DNA of 23,032 nucleotides from JAOUGY01 sp963785075 (GTDB taxonomy: Bacteria; Actinomycetota; Acidimicrobiia; Spongiisociales; ZC4RG35): contig CAWATW010000002.1 in the NCBI GenBank assembly GCA_963785075.1, positions 1-23,032 on the forward strand, read 5' to 3'. A model generated the notes under the pieces. It ran no database searches and was not told the DNA's origin. It saw only the letters and a program-made list of their open reading frames with translations. Of this stretch, positions 14,011 to 20,482 are shown piece after piece. The first letter of the stretch is position 1. Each line of letters starts with the position of its first letter. Made by a program: the position numbers and the translations under genes.

Positions 14011-14071
14011 GTCCGGCGAGTGTGTCCCCCAGAAGGGGGACAGGCTGCCGCAGGCAGCCAGGCGGATTCCG
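14011..14071. repeat. palindromic intergenic repeat, copy 1
   Basis: A 61-nt unit containing two perfect hairpins in series: TGTCCCCC-AGAA-GGGGGACA (14023-14042) and GGCTGCC-GCA-GGCAGCC (14043-14059), ending GGATTCCG. It matches copy 2 at 14138 almost base for base. Flanks also match (GGGGGACACGAACAGT at 13954 and 14082), giving a period of about 127-128 nt. Confidence 0.75.
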
Positions 14072-14137
14072 CACTCTCATCGGGGGACACGAACAGTTGA
14101 AAGCGGAAGGGCGCTCCACAGGCCAACCGTGACGTGG

Positions 14138-14200
14138 GTCCGGCGATTGTGTCCCCCAGAAGGGGGGACAGGCTGCCGCAGGCAGCCAGGGGGGATTCCG
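14138..14200. repeat. palindromic intergenic repeat, copy 2
   Basis: A 63-nt unit with the same paired hairpins as copy 1: TGTCCCCC-AGAA (G) GGGGGACA (14150-14170) and GGCTGCC-GCA-GGCAGCC (14171-14187). It has small G insertions in the runs. Another GGGGGGACAC occurs at 14241-14250. Confidence 0.75.
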
Positions 14201-14292
14201 TGATTGACGCGTCGCATCAAAACACCATCGAACACCAGGAGGGGGGACACAACGAAGACGCGAGCACAGTGTTCTGAAGAGGCGTTGGACTG

Positions 14293-15069
14293 CTAGGCGA
14301 TTGCCTTCACTGCCCACGCTCGTGCTGTGAGGTCCAACGGCCCGTCCTCACGAGCCAGGGTCTGCTGCAGCGTGGATCTCAAACGTTCGCGCTCGGTGCG
14401 TGGCAGCGACGTCACGTAGCTCGGGGCCGGACCCTGACCACCAAGCATCGGCCTCCAGAGATCGTCGAAGGTCTCGAACCGGGTTGGGATCGTCAACCCG
14501 GTGACCTCGACATCGGCGACGCCTGAATCCTCGAAGAGTTCGGCCAGTCGATCCGGGTCGCAGAGAGGGAACCTGGTCGCCTCATCGAGGTGGGCGATCG
14601 ACGGGTCGAGCGAGATGGCTGCGTCCCAGAAGGATCGAATCATCTGCATACCGGCCCGGTAGTCCCAAACATACGCAGCGACCACGCCGCCGGGCCTTGT
14701 GACCCGACTCAGCTCGAGAACGGCCGCTGCGGGATCGGGGACGAAGTTCAAGGCGAGGCCACTCACCGCGGCGTCGAACTCATCGGCTTCGAACGGGAGA
14801 TCCTGCGCGTCACCGACGTGTAGGTCGGCATCCGATCCGAGTCCGCTCCGCGCAGCGGCGACGAAGCCGGGGGAGGGATCGACCGCGGAGACGGACCGCG
14901 GCGTGGACAGGTCGAGAATCGTCCGGCTCAGGGCACCGGTGCCACATCCGACGTCGAGCCATCGAGCTCCGGGTGGCACGCCGAGCCAGGCGAGGAACTC
15001 ACCTGCGACGGGTCCGCTCCAGCGCCCCATGTACTCGTCGTACTTCGATCCCTCGTCCCATGCATCCAT
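14293..15069 (-). CDS. class I SAM-dependent methyltransferase
   Basis: Protein of 258 residues with a UbiE/type-11 methyltransferase fold. Motif I is LDVGCGTG (38-45), the acidic residue after strand 2 is in SAVDPSPGF, motif II-like GDAQDLPFEADEFDAAVSG follows, and the later strand is RVTRPGGVVAAYVWD. It transfers a methyl group from S-adenosylmethionine to an unknown small molecule; acceptor specificity cannot be read. ATG 15069 begins MDAWDEGSKYDEYMGRWS, the usual N-terminus of this group, and lies 6 nt after TACGGT on the minus strand. It lies downstream of the S-layer protein gene on the same strand but is separated by an inverted repeat, so it probably has its own transcript. Confidence 0.9.
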   Translation of the reverse strand: MDAWDEGSKYDEYMGRWSGPVAGEFLAWLGVPPGARWLDVGCGTGALSRTILDLSTPRSVSAVDPSPGFVAAARSGLGSDADLHVGDAQDLPFEADEFDAAVSGLALNFVPDPAAAVLELSRVTRPGGVVAAYVWDYRAGMQMIRSFWDAAISLDPSIAHLDEATRFPLCDPDRLAELFEDSGVADVEVTGLTIPTRFETFDDLWRPMLGGQGPAPSYVTSLPRTERERLRSTLQQTLAREDGPLDLTARAWAVKAIA

Positions 15070-15075
15070 GGCGCA

Positions 15076-15116
15076 ACCGTACTCCCAGGAGCCACTCGGC
15101 CGGCTGGGAGTACGGT
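15076..15116 (-). terminator. 13-bp perfect inverted repeat: terminator-like hairpin overlapping the methyltransferase promoter
   Basis: ACCGTACTCCCAG (15076-15088) and CTGGGAGTACGGT (15104-15116) are exact complements with a 15-nt spacer. It lies 11 nt after the stop of the S-layer gene, so it can end that transcript, though without a U-run. The minus-strand reading of the left arm begins with TACGGT, the -10-like element of the methyltransferase, so it may instead be an operator. Confidence 0.55.
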
Positions 15117-15127
15117 CGGTTCGGCGC

Positions 15128-16717
15128 TCAGCCGCCCATGGCCCGCAGCGCCCGGTGGAGGAAGGCCGCCATCTGGGCCCTGGTCACCACGTCGTCGGGG
15201 CAGTAGAGCCCTGCCGCGGCGTCGCATCCCTCGGCGATGCCGGCCGCGGCCAGCGCTTCGATGTCGGCTTCGAACACCGAGGTGTCGTCGTCGGCGAAGG
15301 AGTCGCCCGGATCCGCGTCCGGAAGTCCCAATGCCCGAACCAGGAACGCAGCCATCTGACCGCGTGTGACCAAATCGTCAGGACAGAACTGGTCGTTGGT
15401 GGGAGGGTTGCAGCCCTGTGTGACGAGCGACTCGGCCAAGGCGTTGATGTCTTCCTCGAAGACGGTGCCGTTGTCATCGACGAAGTAGTCGGCGCTCACT
15501 GGCAGATCGCCGGGTCTCGGGGGCAGCTCGAGCGCCCGATTGAGGAACGCCGCCATCTGGCCACGTGTCACCGGCTCGTCGGGACAGAAGGCCGTGTTGA
15601 GCGGCGGGTTGCAGCTCTTCGTGATGCCCTCCCGGGCGGCCCAGAAGATGTCGCCGGAGAACACGAACCCTGCGTCGAGCGGGACCACGTCGAACGGATG
15701 TCGTTCGATCACCGTGTGGTCGACCGCAGATCGCTCGATCCAGATGTTTCGATCGGTGGTCGGAGCGGGGAACGAAGCAGTGAAGTCCGGGAGACCCAGC
15801 ACGCTATCGACGTTGGCGACGCCCTGGCCGTCGCGACCGAACACGAAATAGAACTCGGCCGTAATGAGGAACCGGTCGTCGGCGGGGAACCCAACGAACT
15901 GAGCATCCAAGATGAACCCGTCCGACTCCTCGACGTCGTAGACGAACGACACGAGGGTCGTGTCCAGGTCGAGGTCCACGGCGATCTCGGCACCGTCGGG
16001 GGAGATCGCGACGTTGGTCACGGTGTTCACGTTCTCTGTCACGTAGTCCTCCGCCGGGAGGAGTACGACGGTGCCCGTCGACTGGTCCACCCGTGCCGCC
16101 ACCGGCTGGTTCTGGCCGTCGCGGGCAGTGACACCCACGTATCGACCATCCCGGCTCGCGCCCACGGACTCCACCACCCAGTCCGCTGCGATGTCGACCG
16201 CTTCGAAACTGCGATCGGCAGGGTCGTAGAAGCCGAGACCGCGAAGCCCGTCGAGGAGCAAGAAACGACCGTCGTCGGTGACGTTCATCAGCGACGTGAG
16301 ATACACCGACGGCTCGAACTCGTCTTTCACCTCTGTCACCGTCGACGTTGTCGGGTCGAACACCTCGAAGCGTTCCGGCGAGGCCCCGAAGGACGAGGTT
16401 CGGATGACAACATGACGCCCGTTGCCGCTGGCTCCGGCGAACGCCGCATTTCCGCCCTCGATCGGGACGATCTGAAAGGCGCCATTCTCCACGTCGTACA
16501 CGTAGACGTCGGTGGCGTCATCGGTGTCCGAGGTGACGAGACCGTCTTCCGTCGAGACGATCACCCAAGCCCCGTCGTCGCTGACGCTGTGCAGCGAACT
16601 GAAGTCCTCGAACTCGAGACTGATGTCTTGGGCGCCGGCCGGAAGCGCCGCCACCAATGTGAGTGCCGCGACCGCGAGCCCGACCATGGATTGCCTCTGG
16701 CGTGATTTGGACCGCAT
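15128..16717 (-). CDS. secreted beta-propeller protein with three C-terminal S-layer homology domains
   Basis: Exported protein of 529 residues. Residues 1-30 are a signal peptide (SMVGLAVAALTLVAALPAGA). Residues ~35-330 hold six or more blade-like repeats of the form 'S-x-DGR-x-hydrophobic' (VSDDGAWVIV, ASGNGRHVVI, VTDDGRFLLL, ASRDGRYVGV, ISPDGAEIAV, FPADDRFLIT), as in TolB/WD40-type propellers. Residues ~355-529 carry three SLH modules, each ending in VTRxQMAAFLxRAL and preceded by a CxPP...FCPD-type cysteine pair, a form common in Acidimicrobiia-like actinobacteria. SLH domains anchor proteins to cell-wall polymers, so it is probably displayed on the surface. Start ATG 16717 follows GAGAGGAGA; the longer frame to 16747 adds only sequence before the signal peptide. 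Ligand of the propeller unknown. Confidence 0.85.
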   Translation of the reverse strand: MRSKSRQRQSMVGLAVAALTLVAALPAGAQDISLEFEDFSSLHSVSDDGAWVIVSTEDGLVTSDTDDATDVYVYDVENGAFQIVPIEGGNAAFAGASGNGRHVVIRTSSFGASPERFEVFDPTTSTVTEVKDEFEPSVYLTSLMNVTDDGRFLLLDGLRGLGFYDPADRSFEAVDIAADWVVESVGASRDGRYVGVTARDGQNQPVAARVDQSTGTVVLLPAEDYVTENVNTVTNVAISPDGAEIAVDLDLDTTLVSFVYDVEESDGFILDAQFVGFPADDRFLITAEFYFVFGRDGQGVANVDSVLGLPDFTASFPAPTTDRNIWIERSAVDHTVIERHPFDVVPLDAGFVFSGDIFWAAREGITKSCNPPLNTAFCPDEPVTRGQMAAFLNRALELPPRPGDLPVSADYFVDDNGTVFEEDINALAESLVTQGCNPPTNDQFCPDDLVTRGQMAAFLVRALGLPDADPGDSFADDDTSVFEADIEALAAAGIAEGCDAAAGLYCPDDVVTRAQMAAFLHRALRAMGG

Positions 16718-16945
16718 AGGTCTCCTCTCGCCCCCCACAACGAGCATAAGGGCGTTCGTTCATGCCTGCCCGGCAGAATCGTGGTTCTCGTGCACCGACG
16801 ACTCGACACATGCACGTTTCGACATGAACGATCGGAAAAGGGCCACCCGTCCCGAGAGTCTGTGACTGCTCAGGGACCCAAATCGCTCTCTGGCGGCCGT
16901 AGCGGGCCTATCGTCGCAAGGACCCCCTAGAAGGAGATGAACAGA

Positions 16946-17353
16946 ATGCGGAGATTGGCATCTCTTGCATCGATGGTGCTCGGACTGCTCATGATCGTTG
17001 GAGCGATCACCACCTGGGTGACCGTGAGCAGCACGCTCGCCGCCCAGAACATCACCGTTTCCGATGACGCGAGCTGCGCCGCCGGCGACGACGTGAACGG
17101 CCCGTGGAGTGCCTATTGCGAAGCCAAGATCATCGACCAGCATGCGATGGACGCGACCGGTGGCCTGACCTACGCCGAACTCGACCGTGAGGATCCCCTG
17201 CGGCAGACGGCGATGAACGCGGCTTTCCTGCAGTCGTCGCTGTTCACCTCGGTCGTCGCATTCGGAGTCGCCGGCATGGCGCTGTTGATGGGGATCGTGT
17301 TCATCCTCATCGGTCTCGGCATCAGGGACGTGTCGGTGAGAACGAACGCGTGA
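16946..17353 (+). CDS. small two-helix membrane protein with extracytoplasmic loop
   Basis: Protein of 135 residues. A first membrane helix (LASMVLGLLMIVGAITTWV, preceded by Arg) and a second (SLFTSVVAFGVAGMALLMGI and onward) flank a polar ~65-residue loop with two cysteines (SCAAGDD; AYCEAK) that could form a disulfide outside. The topology N-in, C-in fits a small envelope protein; similar proteins in actinobacteria are often mislabelled as ring-opening dioxygenases, which nothing here supports. Start: AAGGAG (16931-16936) touches ATG 16937 but sits 9 nt before ATG 16946, so the latter is preferred. TATCGT (16909-16914) may be the -10. It is convergent with the MFS gene. Function unknown. 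Confidence 0.7.
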   Translation: MRRLASLASMVLGLLMIVGAITTWVTVSSTLAAQNITVSDDASCAAGDDVNGPWSAYCEAKIIDQHAMDATGGLTYAELDREDPLRQTAMNAAFLQSSLFTSVVAFGVAGMALLMGIVFILIGLGIRDVSVRTNA

Positions 17354-17394
17354 GCTGAGGCGAACGCCCGAAATCCGGACGCTCAAACCGGCGA

Positions 17395-17422
17395 GGCGGA
17401 ACGGGTTTGCGACCCGTCCGCC
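17395..17422. terminator. bidirectional terminator-like hairpin
   Basis: GGCGG (17395-17399) and ACGGGT (17401-17406) pair with ACCCGT (17412-17417) and CCGCC (17418-17422), leaving a single bulged A and a TTGCG loop. It sits between two convergent genes and could stop transcription from both sides. No U-run. Confidence 0.6.
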
Positions 17423-17479
17423 CCGCTGCGTTGCGCGACCACCCGCCCGGGTGTAGAGGCCGCCGCCCGGTCGCGACGA

Positions 17480-18664
17480 TCAACCGAGGGTCGGTGACAG
17501 GCGGCCGGAGGCCCGCCGGAGTGGACCGAGCCCACCTGCGAGCGCCATCAAGACTGCGAGCGCCGACCCTGCCACGAGGGTCGTTTCCGAGCCGAATGCG
17601 CCCAGGCCCAATCCGGCGACCAGCGGGCCGAGTGTCTGTCCGAGCCGTGCGAAGCCGACCCAGGTCGCCACCACCGCACCACGCTGGCCCTCGGGAGCCG
17701 ATGACATGGCCACGTCCTGGAGAAGAGGCACGAGAGAACCTTCACCGGCGCCGAACACCAGGGCGCCGACGGCCACAACCGCCAGAGATCCGGCGAGTCC
17801 GATGGTCGTGAAGGCGATCGCCCAGAGCGTTGCAGCAGCCGCGATCATCATTGCCGCGCTGACCCTGCGTCGTATTCGACCGAGATTGAATGCAGCGACG
17901 GTAGAGGTGAGGGCAGGCAACGAGATGAAGAAGCCTCTCGCGGCCGCATCGAGTCCGAAGACCTCCGCCAGGTGGATCGGAAGCACGGTGAGCATGAGAC
18001 CGAAGATCATCATGAACATGATCAAAGTGATCCCGACGTTGGCGGCGGTCTCCGGCCGTTTCACCGCCGCGCCCGCATCGCGCAGTTGGCGCCTGAGCTC
18101 GGGGATCTCGGTCGGTCTCGACCCATCGAGAATCAGCCACGCCCACCCTGCCGTGAAGAAGGCAACGGTGTACACGCCGAACGTAGCCCGCCACCCGAGC
18201 GTCTCGGTGATCACACCAGACACCAGCGGTAGCGAGGCAAGACCGACGGTGAGGACCGCCGAGTTCCGGCCCACAAGTCGGGTGCGCTCGGCACCGGTCC
18301 AGTGGTCACCGATCAGCACGACCGCCAGGTTGATGAGCCCGGCGGAGCCCATGCCCTGGAGGAAGCGGGCCGCCAGCAGCATCTCGAAGGTCGGTGCCAG
18401 GGCGGCTCCGAGCCCGAAGACCCCGAACGTCACGAGACACGCACTCAGGACCAGCTTCCGCCCATATCGATCGGCCAGGAACCCGATCGCGGGTGCCAGC
18501 AGGATTCCCGCCACGGAGCCGACCGAGACCAGGATCCCTGACCGTGTAGAAGGCATGTCGAAGTCGCTCAGGATGTCGGGTATCGCCGGAGTGACGAGGG
18601 TGTTGTTGAGAATGCCGGTCAGCGTCACGGCGAAAATGAACACGAGCGGCGGGCGACGAGACAT
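17480..18664 (-). CDS. MFS transporter (drug:H+ antiporter-like)
   Basis: Integral membrane protein of 394 residues with about twelve hydrophobic segments, full length for the family. The loop 2-3 signature is GFLADRYGRKLVL; the helix 4/5 region ARFLQGMGSAGLINLAVVLI and the proline-bearing segment LVSGVITETLGWRATFGVY (motif C/D-like, ending in WRATF) point to a multidrug-efflux type major facilitator. Transport is presumably proton-coupled at the plasma membrane; substrate unknown. ATG 18664 is 7 nt after TACTCT on the minus strand. No adjacent TetR/MarR regulator is present. Confidence 0.9.
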   Translation of the reverse strand: MSRRPPLVFIFAVTLTGILNNTLVTPAIPDILSDFDMPSTRSGILVSVGSVAGILLAPAIGFLADRYGRKLVLSACLVTFGVFGLGAALAPTFEMLLAARFLQGMGSAGLINLAVVLIGDHWTGAERTRLVGRNSAVLTVGLASLPLVSGVITETLGWRATFGVYTVAFFTAGWAWLILDGSRPTEIPELRRQLRDAGAAVKRPETAANVGITLIMFMMIFGLMLTVLPIHLAEVFGLDAAARGFFISLPALTSTVAAFNLGRIRRRVSAAMMIAAAATLWAIAFTTIGLAGSLAVVAVGALVFGAGEGSLVPLLQDVAMSSAPEGQRGAVVATWVGFARLGQTLGPLVAGLGLGAFGSETTLVAGSALAVLMALAGGLGPLRRASGRLSPTLG

Positions 18665-18671
18665 CCGATGG

Positions 18672-18677
18672 AGAGTA
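18672..18677 (-). promoter_or_regulatory. -10-like hexamer of the MFS gene
   Basis: TACTCT on the minus strand ends 7 nt before the ATG at 18664. The 220-bp region to the divergent gene at 18885 shows no other clear element. Confidence 0.4.
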
Positions 18678-18871
18678 CGACTCCCACCGGGCCCGGTCGT
18701 AATCGCCAGTCGGCCAGTCTGCTCTCGGGGTTCACGAGCAGTCGGGTCGGGTCCGTAGGAGCTCGTTGGTGTCCGACACCAGCCCCACCCTCATGGCCTA
18801 CCCGAACGCAGAAAGTGGTCGAAACTCACAAATAGGCACTGGTTCTCTCTTCCAGTGAGCGGAATAGCGCA

Positions 18872-18877
18872 TAGAGT
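18872..18877 (+). promoter_or_regulatory. -10-like hexamer of paralogue B
   Basis: TAGAGT ends 7 nt before GTG 18885; same hexamer as upstream of the USP gene. Confidence 0.4.
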
Positions 18878-18884
18878 GTTCGAC

Positions 18885-19163
18885 GTGTCCAACACTCGCC
18901 ACTTCGTAGCTCTTGTCGACCTCGCGGATGAAGACGAGCCGGCTTTCCGGGCAATCCTCACCGTAACGGAGGCGAACCTGTCGATCGTGGCGTTCGACAT
19001 CGAGATCGCAACGTGGGCCGTTGCGGACATCTCGGCGGTGCTCAGCGACGCCGGTGTGCTCATCGAAGTTCCCGGAAGCCTGTTGTGTGTTCGGACGGAC
19101 GACGACGCGTCGCTGGCGGATTGCCTCGAGCACGGCGCGGGTGAACAAGTCGGGGCCGCCTGA
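18885..19163 (+). CDS. conserved small protein, paralogue B of the three-member family
   Basis: Unrecognised protein of 92 residues. It aligns without gaps to paralogues A (8775) and C (19216): HFVALV at the start, LSIV, then IATWAVADI at the position of IGVW/IGSW, GVLIEVPGSLL, and TDDD followed by a helix (ASLADCLEHG). It is the most divergent member. There is no signal peptide or membrane segment, and the protein is strongly acidic. The start GTG 18885 was chosen from the alignment and from TAGAGT 7 nt upstream; an in-frame ATG at 18855 would precede the -10. It is 52 nt before paralogue C on the same strand, so the two may be co-transcribed. Function unknown. Confidence 0.65.
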   Translation: MSNTRHFVALVDLADEDEPAFRAILTVTEANLSIVAFDIEIATWAVADISAVLSDAGVLIEVPGSLLCVRTDDDASLADCLEHGAGEQVGAA

Positions 19164-19215
19164 GATATCGCTACTTGGTCACGTCGCTCCGGGTACGATG
19201 GCCTCGGAGGGACTG

Positions 19216-19518
19216 ATGAATGATGAGTTCATTGGGCGGCTGTTGCTTCGGGATCGTGAACGTACCTCGGTGAAGGTCACGATCGACATCGACCAGGAGC
19301 GGCTGTCGCTGCGGGTCGGATCCCAGTTGATCGGATCGTGGCCACTGTCCGAGGTCGGCGTTCGTGGAGAAGACGACGGGTTCCATCTGAGGATCGAAGG
19401 TGAAGAGGTCGTTTTGACGACCGACGATGATCCGGGCTTTGCCAAGTCCATCGGGCTTCACTCCGCTTCGCCCATCCTCCGGCGTCGGATCGGTGGATCT
19501 CTCCACGAGTCCGACTGA
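19216..19518 (+). CDS. conserved small protein, paralogue C of the three-member family
   Basis: Unrecognised protein of 100 residues, closest to paralogue A: shared EF-x-GRL, IGxWxLxEV, GF-x-[IL]-x-[IV]-x-GE, T-[DN]-DD-x2-FA and a final SASP-type tail. Strand-rich with one short helix near residue 80, and a short basic end (RRRIGG). The ATG at 19216 has GGAGGG (19206-19211) 4 nt upstream and gives an N-terminus that matches paralogue A; ATG 19198 is also in frame but lies within the -10-like TACGAT (19194-19199). The stop at 19516-19518 directly abuts the stop of the convergent nicotinamidase gene, with no base between. Function unknown. Confidence 0.7.
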   Translation: MNDEFIGRLLLRDRERTSVKVTIDIDQERLSLRVGSQLIGSWPLSEVGVRGEDDGFHLRIEGEEVVLTTDDDPGFAKSIGLHSASPILRRRIGGSLHESD

Positions 19519-20103
19519 CTAGCGACGTGTCACTCCGGTTGCCGACAACTCAGCCCATGCGCGTTCGTCGTCACCGCCCTCGAGGTTGACGGCTGCGGTG
19601 GCATCGGCGATCACAGCGACCAGATGTCCGAGTGACACGGCATCGAGAGCAGTGGCCTTGACGCAGTAGTCGAGTGCAAGGCCGACTGTGACCACCGTGT
19701 CCACCCGGGCCTCCTCGAGTTTGCCCGCCAGTGCCGTCGGTACGGTCTCGCCGGTGGTCGGATCTCGCATCGTGAATCCTGAGTACCCATCCTCACCGCC
19801 GGCACCCTTGCGGACCGAAGGCCCGGCGACGATCAACCGAGGATGGAACTCCGCCCCCCACGTGTCGGCCACGCAGTGCACGGGCCAGATGCCGCCGTCC
19901 TTTTCGAAATGGGGCGTGGACTCGGGATGCCAATCCTGGGTGTAGAACACGGGAGAGCCGCTGGCCACTGCCCGGATCACCTCGGCGTTCACCGATGCGA
20001 TGACATCCTCGCCCCCCCGGACGTAGAGGCTCCCGTCCGGGTCGGCGAAGTCGTTCTGGCAGTCCACGACGATCAAGGCCGTGGAAGGTGTGTACGTCGT
20101 CAT
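19519..20103 (-). CDS. pncA: nicotinamidase (isochorismatase-fold)
   Basis: Cysteine hydrolase of 194 residues that converts nicotinamide to nicotinate and ammonia, the first step of NAD salvage. The catalytic triad is visible: D14 (VVDCQNDF), K99 (SVRKGAGG) and C147 (LALDYCVKA). Metal ligands fit D57, H59, H65 (TQDWHPESTPHF) and H76 (WPVHC), as in mycobacterial PncA. DGSLYVRGG and GAEFHP are also typical. ATG 20103 is 7 nt after TACCGT on the minus strand. It lies 19 nt downstream of the DUF1801 gene and gabT on the same strand, so it may also be read from their promoter. The partner enzyme PncB is encoded at 21885, on the other side of that promoter. Confidence 0.93.
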   Translation of the reverse strand: MTTYTPSTALIVVDCQNDFADPDGSLYVRGGEDVIASVNAEVIRAVASGSPVFYTQDWHPESTPHFEKDGGIWPVHCVADTWGAEFHPRLIVAGPSVRKGAGGEDGYSGFTMRDPTTGETVPTALAGKLEEARVDTVVTVGLALDYCVKATALDAVSLGHLVAVIADATAAVNLEGGDDERAWAELSATGVTRR

Positions 20104-20110
20104 GGCACCA

Positions 20111-20116
20111 ACGGTA
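20111..20116 (-). promoter_or_regulatory. -10-like hexamer of pncA
   Basis: TACCGT on the minus strand ends 7 nt before the ATG at 20103, in the 19-bp gap after the DUF1801 gene. It could give an internal leaderless transcript. Confidence 0.4.
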
Positions 20117-20122
20117 TCGGGT

Positions 20123-20482
20123 TCAAACGAGTTCGATGGCGGCATCGAGGTACGCCTCGAATCCTCCAACGTCGTCGCTCGGCCGATACACGAGCGACCT
20201 CACCTGACGGCCGTTGCCGACCAGAAGCCCGTCGGGGTCGGGGAGGCGCACGCCACGTTCGAAGCCGAGGAGCACCCTGCCCGAGCGGGGAAAGAGTGCG
20301 CACACGTACCCCGCATCGGGATGATGGAAGCCGAGACCGCGCCATCCGGTGTACACCCGTTCCTCGAACTCCGGAACGTGGTCGAGGATACGTTCGCGCA
20401 GCGTGAGTGCGAGGTCGGTGACGTCGGGGTCGTACGCCGTCAACAGGTCGACGAACGTGTCAGGTGGCGGATCGGCGCTCAC
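20123..20482 (-). CDS. DUF1801/YdhG-like protein
   Basis: Protein of 119 residues matching the DUF1801 (YdhG/YjdI-like, beta-alpha-beta) family: an N-terminal helical part (VTDLALTLRERILDHVPEFE), the strand ERVYTGWRGLGFH (family 'k.giPvy'), YVCALFPRSGRVLLGFERG, and the terminal helix FEAYLDAAIEL. The biochemical role of the family is not established. It starts with GTG 20482, whose first bases overlap the stop of gabT (GTGA), so it is translationally coupled to the aminotransferase, and it is followed 19 nt later by pncA. Confidence 0.75.
   Translation of the reverse strand: MSADPPPDTFVDLLTAYDPDVTDLALTLRERILDHVPEFEERVYTGWRGLGFHHPDAGYVCALFPRSGRVLLGFERGVRLPDPDGLLVGNGRQVRSLVYRPSDDVGGFEAYLDAAIELV

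Noticed and set aside
14011..14200. Possible CRISPR array
   Set aside because: Only two full copies, 127-nt period, internal hairpins and similar 'spacers'; no cas genes.
13868..14317. Overlapping open frames with repeated peptides (such as LPAAACPP) in the palindrome cluster
   Set aside because: The peptides are translations of the DNA repeat units; no start signals and different frames for the two copies.
14699..16705. Very long plus-strand open frame (668 codons)
   Set aside because: Antisense to the methyltransferase and S-layer protein genes; composition is His/Arg/Val-rich with no recognisable domain, as expected for the complement of GC-rich genes.
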